Of a stretch of DNA of 15,775 nucleotides, positions 1 to 6,172 are shown one piece after another; position 1 is the stretch's first letter; each line of letters starts with the position of its first letter. The position numbers were made by a program, and so were the translations under genes. Origin of the DNA: SCUN01 sp964343975 (GTDB lineage Bacteria; Acidobacteriota; Vicinamibacteria; Vicinamibacterales; SCN-69-37); contig CAYFLU010000076.1 in assembly GCA_964343975.1 (NCBI GenBank), forward strand, positions 1 through 15,775. Reading direction: 5' to 3'. The notes under the pieces are model-generated. The model searched no databases. It was given only the letters and a program-made list of their open reading frames with translations, and was not told the origin of the DNA.

Positions 1-1
1 G

Positions 2-529
2 CCCGGCACGCTCAACGTGCCGATGAACGGCAGCTTCACGACGTGGATGGGCTGGCTGATGCCCTACACGGACGACATCTTTCTGATCGGTGACGCCGGC
101 ACCGTGGATCAGGCGGTAAAGGATCTCGCCATGATCGGCCTCGATCGCATCGGCGCGTGGTTCGAGCCGGCGATCATCGGCGCGTGGCCGGCCGCGTCGA
201 ATCGGCCGCTGTCGCACGTCCCGCAAATCGGCGTCGCGGATCTCGTGGAGTCGTTGAAGCACGGCGCGGTCACCGTGATCGACGTGCGCCATCTCAACGA
301 GTGGAGCGCCGGGCATATCGACGGCGCCGCGCACATTCCGCTCGGTCGGCTCGAGGGCCGGCTCGCGGAGATTCCGCGCGAGAAGCCGGTCGTGATGCAG
401 TGTCAGGGCGGGGCGCGTTCGATGATCGGTGCCAGCATCCTGAAGGCGCACGGGTTTGATCGCGTGATCAATCTGCAGGGCGGCTACGGCGGATGGGCCG
501 GCGCCGGTCTGCCCACCACGACGAAGTAG
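2..529 (+). CDS. MBL-fold/rhodanese protein, CstB-like persulfide dioxygenase-sulfurtransferase (5' end outside window)
   Basis: The reading frame is open from base 2, so the N-terminus, including any metallo-beta-lactamase domain, lies upstream. The visible part begins with GTLNVPMNGSFTTW, which resembles the end of a first, non-catalytic rhodanese domain in MBL-rhodanese-rhodanese proteins. A complete second rhodanese domain follows (about bases 215-515): VIDVRHLNEW, AGHIDGAAHIPL, and an active-site loop MQCQGGAR whose Cys codon is at 401-403, ending in LQGGYGGW. In characterised CstB-type proteins the MBL domain oxidises low-molecular-weight persulfides to sulfite and the rhodanese moves sulfane sulfur to make thiosulfate. 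The neighbouring ferredoxin, DUF2892 protein and persulfide reductase support a role in sulfide or persulfide detoxification. The MBL domain itself is inferred, not seen. It could instead be a plain multi-rhodanese protein. Confidence 0.85.
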   Translation, partial: PGTLNVPMNGSFTTWMGWLMPYTDDIFLIGDAGTVDQAVKDLAMIGLDRIGAWFEPAIIGAWPAASNRPLSHVPQIGVADLVESLKHGAVTVIDVRHLNEWSAGHIDGAAHIPLGRLEGRLAEIPREKPVVMQCQGGARSMIGASILKAHGFDRVINLQGGYGGWAGAGLPTTTK

Positions 530-536
530 CCGCGCC

Positions 537-917
537 ATGCCGAAGCAACGCACGACACCGGAAGCCGCCGCCGCGTCGTTTGGCGTCGGCCACCTCGCGC
601 GGCATCTCTTCATCTGCGCCGGGCCCGACTGCGTCGACAGCGCCGACGGGCAGGCGGCGTGGGAGTACTTGAAGAAGCGCATGAAGGAACTCGGGCTGGC
701 GGGCGCCGACGGTCCCGCGTATCGCACGCGCTGCGCCTGCCTGCGCATCTGCACGGCGGGCCCGGTGGGTGTGGTCTATCCCGAAGGGACCTGGTATCGC
801 CACCTCACGCCCGAGAACATCGAGCGCGTCTTGCAGGAGCACATCATCGGCGGCCACATCGTCGATGACCTGTGCTTCGCCCGGAATGCACTGCTGACGC
901 CCGAGCCGCCTCGCTGA
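537..917 (+). CDS. (2Fe-2S) ferredoxin domain protein, COG3411 type
   Basis: This 126-residue cytoplasmic protein has the thioredoxin-like [2Fe-2S] ferredoxin pattern. RHLFICAGPDC provides Cys27 and Cys32, TRCACLRICTAGP provides Cys66, Cys68 and Cys72, and VVYPEGTWY follows, a hallmark of the COG3411 family. The four cluster ligands are probably Cys27 (or Cys32), Cys68 and Cys72 plus one neighbour, but the sequence alone does not settle which. The ATG lies 7 bases after the MBL-rhodanese stop, so the two genes are probably cotranscribed. That spacing suggests an electron-transfer or cluster-carrier role with the sulfur enzyme, but the partner is inferred. Cys112 (DDLCF), near the C-terminus, lies outside the cluster motif. 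The family assignment is firm; the physiological role is not. Confidence 0.87.
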   Translation: MPKQRTTPEAAAASFGVGHLARHLFICAGPDCVDSADGQAAWEYLKKRMKELGLAGADGPAYRTRCACLRICTAGPVGVVYPEGTWYRHLTPENIERVLQEHIIGGHIVDDLCFARNALLTPEPPR

Positions 918-925
918 GCGGCTCG
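902..925. terminator. Possible bidirectional hairpin terminator between convergent genes
   Basis: CGAGCCGC (902-909) pairs perfectly with GCGGCTCG (918-925) around an 8-base loop that contains the ferredoxin stop codon. The site sits between the convergent ferredoxin gene and anti-sigma gene (stop at 929-931). There is no U-tract on either strand, so intrinsic termination is only a possibility. Confidence 0.4.
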
Positions 926-928
926 CGT

Positions 929-1195
929 CTATCGACCCACCGACGACAGCGCCTCACGCAGGCGATTCGACACATCCACCGGCACGGCGTCGGGTGCCTG
1001 CAGACGCGTGCGCATCGTGGCGAGCAGTCGGCCAAACGCCGCGCCGAACTGCTCGCACTGGCGGCATTCGGCGACGTGCGCCTCGATGGCGTCGGCCATC
1101 TCGCGGTCGATCTCGCCGTCCGCATACGCGCTGAGCGCGGTCATCACGGCTGTGCACGTCAGCCCCGCGTACATCTGATCAGGATTCGGACGCAT
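929..1195 (-). CDS. Soluble zinc-motif (zf-HC2/ZAS) anti-sigma factor
   Basis: This 88-residue protein carries ALSAYADGEIDREM followed by HVAECRQC, giving the zinc-binding HxxxCxxC motif (His40, Cys44, Cys47), with an upstream Cys14. This is the ZAS-type anti-sigma domain. No transmembrane segment follows, so it should be a short cytosolic anti-sigma factor like RsrA or ChrR rather than a membrane-spanning one. Its ATG lies inside the end of the sigma gene (17-base overlap), the usual translational coupling of cognate sigma/anti-sigma pairs. It is expected to hold the sigma factor inactive until a signal arrives. The soluble, Cys-rich form and the surrounding sulfur genes suggest a thiol, disulfide or persulfide signal (inference). 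Met8 is an alternative start. Confidence 0.88.
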   Translation of the reverse strand: MRPNPDQMYAGLTCTAVMTALSAYADGEIDREMADAIEAHVAECRQCEQFGAAFGRLLATMRTRLQAPDAVPVDVSNRLREALSSVGR

Positions 1196-1769
1196 GTGAT
1201 GACTCCTTCGTGAGTGCGGCGGCCAGCTTCAGGCGCGCGCGGTGCAGTCGGCTCTTCATGGCCGCGAGACTGAGTCCGAGCAGACGCGCCGTGGTCTCAC
1301 CCGGCACGTCCTCCAGATCGCGCAGCGTCAACACTTCCCGGTCATCGGCGTCGAGCGAGGCGAGCCCCGCGGCGACGCGGTCGCGGCTTTCGGCGGCGAG
1401 CAACAGCGTCTCGGGCGAGGGGCCGCCCCAGCCGGCCCGGATCCCGAGCGCCTCGAGCGGCGTGTCGTCCACCGGTTCTCGGGCGGCGCGCTCGCGATGC
1501 CGCTGTGCCGCATGCCGGGCGATCGTCAGCAGCCATGTCCGGACGCTGGCCTCGCCACGGAACTGCGGCGCGGCCTGCCAGGCGCTGAGAAACGTCTGTT
1601 GCAGCACGTCTTCCGCCGCCGCAGGGTCACGGGTCAGCGCGCGGGCGAGCCGATAGACACTCGCCGAATGTCCGGCGACGATGGCATCGAACGCGTCCCG
1701 GTCGCCGGCGGCGGTGCGCGCCAGCAGCGCCGCGTCGTCGGCTAGGCGCGCGTGGTCCGGGTCGAGCAC
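1179..1769 (-). CDS. ECF-family RNA polymerase sigma factor
   Basis: The product is 196 residues from a GTG start. Sigma region 2 spans about residues 20-85 (VYRLARALTRD, EDVLQQTFLSAW, RTWLLTIARH). Region 4 is about 135-190 (DREVLTLRDLEDVPGETTA, then MKSRLHRARLKL, the DNA-recognition helix). Regions 1 and 3 are absent, as expected for ECF (group IV) sigma factors. No Shine-Dalgarno precedes the GTG; the start lies 28 bases inside the end of the DUF2892 gene, so translation is probably coupled. The 3' end overlaps the anti-sigma gene. Its likely targets are the two CCTTTTGCC-containing promoters in the divergent region upstream (see 1967-1996 and 2008-2038), meaning self-activation plus activation of the persulfide reductase. 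The exact N-terminus is uncertain. Confidence 0.93.
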   Translation of the reverse strand: MLDPDHARLADDAALLARTAAGDRDAFDAIVAGHSASVYRLARALTRDPAAAEDVLQQTFLSAWQAAPQFRGEASVRTWLLTIARHAAQRHRERAAREPVDDTPLEALGIRAGWGGPSPETLLLAAESRDRVAAGLASLDADDREVLTLRDLEDVPGETTARLLGLSLAAMKSRLHRARLKLAAALTKESSHASES

Positions 1770-1951
1770 GTCGAGATGCCGAGGAGGGTGTAGAGCGGAC
1801 AGCTGCCGATCACGCCGGTGAGAAGGGGCACCACACCAATGTATCCCCAGGCGCCCACGCGGCCGGTGGCCGCCGCGCCGATCAATCCCAGACCCAGCGC
1901 CACTCTGATCACCCGTTCAATCGCATGTTCGTTGTTCGGCAGCAGGTTCAT
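1742..1951 (-). CDS. DUF2892 (YgaP-like) small membrane protein
   Basis: This 69-residue protein starts at the ATG at 1951, which has a strong AGGAGG Shine-Dalgarno at 1956-1961; a longer in-frame start at 1987 is rejected for that reason. NEHAIERVIRVALG is followed by two hydrophobic segments (LGLGLIGAAA and YIGVVPLLTGVIGS) and the family signature CPLYTLLGISTC. This is the DUF2892/YgaP transmembrane module, found in E. coli fused to a rhodanese domain (YgaP) and widely encoded near rhodaneses. Here it stands alone, first in an operon with the ECF sigma and anti-sigma genes. It may handle sulfur species at the membrane, but its biochemistry is unresolved. The two Cys in the signature are conserved in the family. 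Confidence 0.9.
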   Translation of the reverse strand: MNLLPNNEHAIERVIRVALGLGLIGAAATGRVGAWGYIGVVPLLTGVIGSCPLYTLLGISTCSTRTTRA

Positions 1952-1966
1952 ATTGCCTCCTGCCCC

Positions 1967-1996
1967 TATAGAGTCGCGTCCCGGCAAAAGGATTCA
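1967..1996 (-). promoter_or_regulatory. ECF-type promoter of the DUF2892-sigma-anti-sigma operon
   Basis: Read on the minus strand, TGAATCCTTTT (1996-1986, continuing into TTTTGCC) resembles the ECF -35 consensus GGAACCTTTT. TCTATA (1972-1967) follows after 17 bases, counted from GAATCC, as a -10 element. The predicted start, near 1960, leaves a very short leader carrying the AGGAGG site for the DUF2892 ATG at 1951. The shared CCTTTTGCC core with the divergent promoter suggests recognition by the locus's own sigma factor. Confidence 0.6.
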
Positions 1997-2007
1997 GGGC
2001 CCGGGCG

Positions 2008-2038
2008 TGTCACCTTTTGCCCGTCTCCTGAATCTCTC
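2008..2038 (+). promoter_or_regulatory. ECF-type promoter of the persulfide reductase gene
   Basis: TGTCACCTTTTGCC (2008-2021) repeats the -35-like core of the divergent sigma promoter, and TCTCTC (2033-2038) sits one base further away than TCTATA does there. The predicted transcription start (about 2042-2045) coincides with the ATG at 2044. That would make the transcript leaderless or nearly so, and would explain the lack of a Shine-Dalgarno before this gene. Confidence 0.5.
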
Positions 2039-2043
2039 GGGCG

Positions 2044-3744
2044 ATGGCTGCGCAGATGTCTGCCCCTGTTCCTGACGCCACGTCACGGCGTCGCGTGTTG
2101 ATCGTCGGTGGTGTGGCTGGCGGTGCGTCCGCCGCCGCCCGGTTGCGCCGGCTCGATGAGACGGCGGAGATCGTGGTCTTCGACCGCGGCCCGTACGTCG
2201 CATTCGCCAACTGCGGTCTGCCGTACTACGTCGGGAATGTCATCAACGACGAAGCGAAGTTGCTCGTGTCGTCTCCGCAGATGTTCCGGGACCGGTTCAA
2301 TGTCGAGGTCTTCACCGACACCGAGGTGGTCGAGATCGACCGCGCAGCGTCGATGCTCACCGTCCGGGACGTCGCGACCGGCAAGAAGCGGCAGGAGCGA
2401 TACGACGCGCTGCTGTTGTCGCCGGGGGCCGCCCCCATCCGGCCGGCGCTGCCGGGCATCGAGCGTCCCGGCGTGTTCGCGGTCCGCAACATTCCCGACA
2501 CGCGCAAGATCCGTTCGTGGATCGGCGAACGCAACGCGAAGTCCGCGGTCGTCGTCGGTGGCGGCTTCATCGGTCTCGAGATGGTCGAGAACCTGCTGCA
2601 TCGCGGACTGGCGGTCACCGTACTCGAGAAGCTACCGCAGGTCATGCCGCCGCTCGATCCCGAGATGGCGGCGCCGCTCATGGACCATCTGCGCGCGAAG
2701 GGCGTGACCCTGCATCTTGGAGACGGCCTTGCGTCGATCGACGCGGATCTGCACGGCGGACTGGTTGTGGTCGCCGAGTCGGGCGCGCGGCTGTCGGCCG
2801 ACATTGTTGTGCTGGCGATCGGCGTGAAGCCGGAAAACGAACTGGCCCGCGCCGCGGGTCTCGAGATCGGCGCGCGCGGCGGGATCGTCGTCGACGATCA
2901 GATGCGCACGTCGGATCCGAAGATCTGGGCCGTGGGCGATGCGATCGAAGTGCAGGACGTGCTGACCGGACAAGAAACGGTGCTGCCGCTGGCCGGTCCG
3001 GCGAATCGCCAGGGCCGCATCGCCGCCGAATCCATGGCGGGGCGCGCGCCGCGTTTCCGCGGCGTGCAGGCGACCGCGGTCGTCGGCGTGCTGGGTCTCA
3101 TCGCCGCGTCGACCGGCGCGAGCGAAAAGGGCCTGCGCCGCGCCGGCGTCGCGAACTTCGAGAAGGTGTATCTGCATCCCGGGCATCACGCGGGCTATTA
3201 CCCGGGCGCGCGGCCGATTCATCTCAAGTTGCTGTTCTCGGTGCCCGACGGTCGCATTCTCGGCGCGCAGGCCGTCGGCGCGGAGGGCGTGGAGAAGCGC
3301 ATAGACGTCATCGCGAGTGCGATTCAGTTCAACGGCACCGTGCATGATCTGGCGGAGTCGGAGCTCTGCTACGCACCGCAGTTCGGCGCGGCGAAGGACC
3401 CGGTGAACCTCGCGGGGATGCTCGCCGAGAACGTGCTGAACGGCGACATGCCGGTTGCCGACTGGCGCGACATTGCCACGACCGGCGCGCTCCTCGTCGA
3501 TGTGCGCGAGCCGCATGAATTTGCGGCCGGCCATCCGCCGAACGCCATCAATCTGCCGCTCACCGAGATGCGCACACGGTTTGCCGAGCTGCCGCGGGAT
3601 CGCGAGATCTGGCTGTCGTGCGGCGTCGGGCAGCGCGCGTACTTTGCGACCCGGTTTCTGCGGCAACATGGCTATCAGGCGCGGAACCTGTCGGGCGGCT
3701 ACACCACCTACACCGCGTTCAAGCGGCTGGATCTCGTCCCCTGA
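2044..3744 (+). CDS. FAD-dependent CoA-disulfide/persulfide reductase with C-terminal rhodanese domain
   Basis: The product is 566 residues, the usual size of CoADR-RHD or NADH-dependent persulfide reductases. An N-terminal FAD-binding GGVAGG (22-27) is followed by FANCGLPYY with the single redox Cys57, typical of CoA-disulfide reductases. A second dinucleotide fold begins at VVVGGGFIGLEMVE (about 176-189), and AVGDAIE marks the FAD ribityl contact. A dimerisation domain contains LCYAPQFGAAKDPVN. From about residue 475 there is a rhodanese domain (LLVDVREPHEF, active loop LSCGVGQRA, Cys526). These enzymes reduce CoA-persulfide, polysulfide or CoA disulfide with NAD(P)H, the rhodanese delivering the persulfide. 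No Shine-Dalgarno precedes the ATG; Met5 (2056) is an alternative start. It is divergent from the sigma operon and probably co-regulated. Confidence 0.92.
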   Translation: MAAQMSAPVPDATSRRRVLIVGGVAGGASAAARLRRLDETAEIVVFDRGPYVAFANCGLPYYVGNVINDEAKLLVSSPQMFRDRFNVEVFTDTEVVEIDRAASMLTVRDVATGKKRQERYDALLLSPGAAPIRPALPGIERPGVFAVRNIPDTRKIRSWIGERNAKSAVVVGGGFIGLEMVENLLHRGLAVTVLEKLPQVMPPLDPEMAAPLMDHLRAKGVTLHLGDGLASIDADLHGGLVVVAESGARLSADIVVLAIGVKPENELARAAGLEIGARGGIVVDDQMRTSDPKIWAVGDAIEVQDVLTGQETVLPLAGPANRQGRIAAESMAGRAPRFRGVQATAVVGVLGLIAASTGASEKGLRRAGVANFEKVYLHPGHHAGYYPGARPIHLKLLFSVPDGRILGAQAVGAEGVEKRIDVIASAIQFNGTVHDLAESELCYAPQFGAAKDPVNLAGMLAENVLNGDMPVADWRDIATTGALLVDVREPHEFAAGHPPNAINLPLTEMRTRFAELPRDREIWLSCGVGQRAYFATRFLRQHGYQARNLSGGYTTYTAFKRLDLVP

Positions 3745-3773
3745 TTGCGGGACCATCACCAGAGGAGCAGAGC

Positions 3774-3926
3774 ATGTGTCAGCGAGTGCAGTGTCCGAAG
3801 TGCGGCAAGCCAACGTGGGCCGGATGCGGCCAGCATATTGAAGAGGCGCTGCGTGGCGTGCCGAAGGATCAGCGCTGCGCGTGTCCGCCGGAGAAGTCGT
3901 TGCTCTCGAAGCTGTTCGGCCGCTAG
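3774..3926 (+). CDS. Small conserved Cys-rich protein (50 aa)
   Basis: This small gene starts at an ATG 29 bases after the reductase stop, with AGAGGAG 6-12 bases upstream. The 50-residue product begins MCQRVQCPKCGKPTWAGCG and has six Cys (2, 7, 10, 18, 35, 37) plus His21. CPKC resembles a zinc-knuckle or metal-binding turn, and CAC near residue 36 is a second vicinal-type pair. The C-terminus is basic (LLSKLFGR). Small proteins with this CGKPTWAGCG pattern are, from memory, widespread hypothetical proteins of unknown function. The spacing implies cotranscription with the persulfide reductase, so a metal- or sulfane-sulfur-binding role is plausible but unproven. Confidence 0.8.
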   Translation: MCQRVQCPKCGKPTWAGCGQHIEEALRGVPKDQRCACPPEKSLLSKLFGR

Positions 3927-3933
3927 GGCTTCC

Positions 3934-3942
3934 TGCTACGCT
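3934..3942 (+). promoter_or_regulatory. Possible extended -10 promoter for crcB
   Basis: TGCTACGCT has the extended -10 form TGn plus TAnnnT, with its end 8 bases before the crcB ATG at 3951. Transcription would start at or next to the ATG, consistent with the absence of a Shine-Dalgarno. Read-through from the upstream gene is also possible. Confidence 0.35.
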
Positions 3943-3950
3943 ACCGACCC

Positions 3951-4331
3951 ATGGGCGCGTTCCTGTGGGTGGGCGTGGGTGGTGCGCTGGGATCGATGGC
4001 GCGGCACGGCGTGAATGTCGTCGTGAACCGCTGGGTTGGCGCCACCGTGCCGCACGCCACGGCGATCGTGAACATCGTCGGCTGCTTCGTCATCGGCGTG
4101 TTGGCCGGCCTGGTCGCCACCGGTGCGTGGCGGATTTCTCCTGCGCAGCGCGCCTTCGTCTTCGTCGGCATCATGGGCGGCTTCACGACCTTCTCGTCGC
4201 TCGGCCTCGACACGTTCACCCTGGTCTCTGAGGGGCGCACGGCGCAGGCCGTGGGCAACGTCGCCCTCCAGTTCTGTGTGGGCCTCGGCGCGGTCTTCGC
4301 CGGGTACGCCGCCGCGACGTCAATGCGATAA
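3951..4331 (+). CDS. crcB: Fluoride-specific ion channel CrcB/Fluc
   Basis: This 126-residue inner-membrane protein has four hydrophobic segments and the Fluc signatures: GGALGSMARHG near the N-terminus, NIVGCFVIG in helix 2 (the conserved pore Asn), and GGFTTFSSLGLDTF, which contains the Phe-box and the helix-3 break at the channel's central Na+ site. Fluc proteins work as dual-topology dimers that let fluoride leave the cell. There is only one copy here, as expected for a homodimer. The gene begins 24 bases after the Cys-rich gene with no Shine-Dalgarno, and there is no room for a fluoride riboswitch in front of it. The M28 peptidase gene follows 22 bases downstream but probably has its own promoter inside the crcB end. 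Confidence 0.93.
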   Translation: MGAFLWVGVGGALGSMARHGVNVVVNRWVGATVPHATAIVNIVGCFVIGVLAGLVATGAWRISPAQRAFVFVGIMGGFTTFSSLGLDTFTLVSEGRTAQAVGNVALQFCVGLGAVFAGYAAATSMR

Positions 4332-4332
4332 T
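4324..4332 (+). promoter_or_regulatory. Extended -10 promoter for the M28 peptidase gene
   Basis: TGCGATAAT (TG, one base, then GATAAT, 5 of 6 matches to TATAAT) overlaps the last codons and stop of crcB. It lies 21 bases upstream of the peptidase ATG, leaving room for the strong TGGAGGAG ribosome binding site at 4341-4348. No clear -35 is visible, which extended -10 promoters tolerate. Confidence 0.5.
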
Positions 4333-4353
4333 CCTCCGCCTGGAGGAGTCTGT

Positions 4354-6090
4354 ATGTTCCGCAAATGGTTGTGGCCTGTGGTGGTGGCGACGTTCGTCGC
4401 GGCCGCGTCGTGGCCTGTCGTCGAAGCACGTCAGGGCGCCGAGAAGATCGACACCGAGATCAACGCGAAGATCCGCAAGGAAGGGATGGACAACTCCCAG
4501 ATCATGCGGACGATGCACTACCTCACGGATGTGTACGGTCCGCGTTTGACCGGCTCGCCGAATCACGAGAACGCCGCCAAGTGGGTCGTCGATCAGATGA
4601 CGAAGTGGGGCTTCAAGAACGGCCACCTCGAGCCGTTCGAGTTCAAGACCGCGACCGTCACGCCCTCCGGCGGATGGCTCAACGAGAAGGCGGCCGGCCA
4701 CATCGTGGCGCCCGTGAAGGACAACCTCGTGTTCGAGGTGCTGGCCTGGACGCCGTCGACCAAAGGCACGGTGACGACCGAGGCCGTGCGCATGCTGCTG
4801 CCGGAAGGCCCGGAGACGGGTGCCGCGGCGACGCCGCAGAACAACTGCCCTGAAGTGAAGCCGCGCTTCGGTCCGACGGAGACGCAGCTGAAGGACTACC
4901 TCGCGTCGATGGCGCCGAAGGTGAAGGGCAAGATCGTGTTCGTGGGCGCGCCGACCTGCGTGCCGTTTCAGGAAGTGGCGCCGGCGAAGCGCCAGACCGA
5001 AGAGCAGTGGAAGGCGCGGCTCGGCGGCGCGGGCGGTGGCCGCGGCAATCAGGCCCCGGCGGCGGCGCCGGCGGGACGCGGCAACGCAGCGGCACCGCCG
5101 GCCGGCACGATGACGGCGGCGCAGGTCGCGACGGCCGTGAATGACTTCCTCGTGGCGAATGCGGTGGCCGTGCGCGTGAATGACGCGGGTCGCGAGCATG
5201 GACAGATCCGCGCGTTCAACTTCGCCGGCTACGATCCGTCGAAGACCGTGCCGACCGTGGTCCTGCGCAACGAAGACTACGGTCGCATCTCGCGCCTGCT
5301 CGGCGACGGCACGTCGGTGACGCTCGAGTTCACGATCACGAACAAGGAATTTCCGGCGGGCAAGACGACCTACAACGCCATCGCCGAGATTCCGGGCACC
5401 GACAAGGCCGACGAAGTGGTGATGCTCGGCGGTCACCTCGACTCGTGGCATTCGGCGACCGGCGCGACGGACAATGCGATCGGCGTGGCGACGATGATGG
5501 AAGCCGCGCGCATTCTGCAGGCGATCGGCGTGAAGCCGCGCCGCACGATCCGCGTGGCGGCATGGGCCGGCGAAGAGCAGGGGCTGCTCGGGTCGAAGGC
5601 GTACGTGGAGCAGCACTTCGGCACGGCGGAAAAGCCGAAGCCGGAGTTCGCGAAGTTCAACGGCTACTTCAACATCGACGGCGGCACGGGCCAGTTCCAC
5701 CTCGCCTCGGTCTTCGGCCCCGCCGAAGCCGGCGCGGTGCTGACCGACCTCTTCAAGCCGTTCAGCGACATCGGCATCTACGGCGCGACGACGACGACGA
5801 GCCGGACGCCGGGCGGCACCGACAGCACGTCGTTCAATGCCGCCGGTCTGCCGGGCATCGGGCTGAATCAGGACGGCATGGAGTACAACAGCCACACGTG
5901 GCACACGAACCTCGACACACTGGAGCGCATCGTGGAAGCGGATGTGAAGCGCAGCGCGGTGGCGATCGCCTCTGCCGTGTATCACCTGGCGATGCGCGAG
6001 CAGATGCTGCCGCGCTTCAGCGCCGACAAGATGCCGGCGCTGCCGGGGGCCGGTGGCCGCGGTGGCGCGCCAGTGTCGTTGCCGCGCTAG
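4354..6090 (+). CDS. Secreted M28-family zinc aminopeptidase with PA-like insert
   Basis: The start is the ATG at 4354, after TGGAGGAG; a longer frame reaching into crcB is rejected. The 578-residue product has a signal peptide (MFRKWLWPVVVATFVAAASW, cleavage near VEA-RQ). A PA-like region spans about 130-340 (VKGKIVFVGAP, then TVPTVVLRNEDYGRI). The M28 di-zinc centre is complete: His361 (GGHLDSW), Asp373 (ATDNAIG), general-base Glu407 and ligand Glu408 (AGEEQG), Asp442 (NIDGG) and His517 (WHTNLDT). M28 enzymes remove N-terminal residues or act as carboxypeptidases on peptides; the specificity cannot be read here. A Gly/Arg/Ala/Pro-rich stretch (about 224-252) interrupts the PA-like part. Cys pairs near residues 166 and 206 could form a disulfide in the periplasm. 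Confidence 0.93.
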   Translation: MFRKWLWPVVVATFVAAASWPVVEARQGAEKIDTEINAKIRKEGMDNSQIMRTMHYLTDVYGPRLTGSPNHENAAKWVVDQMTKWGFKNGHLEPFEFKTATVTPSGGWLNEKAAGHIVAPVKDNLVFEVLAWTPSTKGTVTTEAVRMLLPEGPETGAAATPQNNCPEVKPRFGPTETQLKDYLASMAPKVKGKIVFVGAPTCVPFQEVAPAKRQTEEQWKARLGGAGGGRGNQAPAAAPAGRGNAAAPPAGTMTAAQVATAVNDFLVANAVAVRVNDAGREHGQIRAFNFAGYDPSKTVPTVVLRNEDYGRISRLLGDGTSVTLEFTITNKEFPAGKTTYNAIAEIPGTDKADEVVMLGGHLDSWHSATGATDNAIGVATMMEAARILQAIGVKPRRTIRVAAWAGEEQGLLGSKAYVEQHFGTAEKPKPEFAKFNGYFNIDGGTGQFHLASVFGPAEAGAVLTDLFKPFSDIGIYGATTTTSRTPGGTDSTSFNAAGLPGIGLNQDGMEYNSHTWHTNLDTLERIVEADVKRSAVAIASAVYHLAMREQMLPRFSADKMPALPGAGGRGGAPVSLPR

Positions 6091-6115
6091 AAGACGCTCA
6101 ACGGCGGCTGAAATG

Positions 6116-6153
6116 ACAACGAGCGGCTGGCCTCTCGGCCAGCCGCTCGTTGT
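6116..6153. terminator. Perfect 17-bp stem hairpin, likely bidirectional terminator
   Basis: Bases 6116-6132 are the exact reverse complement of 6137-6153, around a TCTC loop. The structure lies between the M28 peptidase stop (6090) and the stop of the convergent TPR lipoprotein gene (6173). There is no long U-tract, but the stem is very stable and the position suits termination from both sides. Confidence 0.7.
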
Positions 6154-6172
6154 GTGTACGGGTGAGACGCGA

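Noticed and set aside
1983..2034. H-type pseudoknot or riboswitch: GGCAAAAGG/CCTTTTGCC and GATTCAGG/CCTGAATC overlap as two crossing inverted repeats.
   Set aside because: The paired divergent ECF promoter reading explains the CCTTTTGCC arms, the lack of a Shine-Dalgarno and the gene arrangement. The plus-strand transcript predicted from it would begin after this region, and no known riboswitch consensus fits.
2632..3813. 393-codon minus-strand frame opposite the persulfide reductase
   Set aside because: It has no motif support and faces a complete FAD/NAD/rhodanese protein.
3927..3950. Fluoride riboswitch before crcB
   Set aside because: Only 24 bases separate the genes, too short for the aptamer, and no matching conserved bases are present.
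4123..4353. N-terminal extension of the M28 peptidase back into crcB
   Set aside because: The ATG at 4354 has a strong ribosome binding site and begins a signal peptide; the extension would overlap crcB out of frame.
4216..5985. 589-codon minus-strand open frame across the M28 peptidase gene
   Set aside because: It is Arg/His-rich with no domain pattern and lies opposite a complete M28 zinc site. Such frames arise from high GC at third codon positions.
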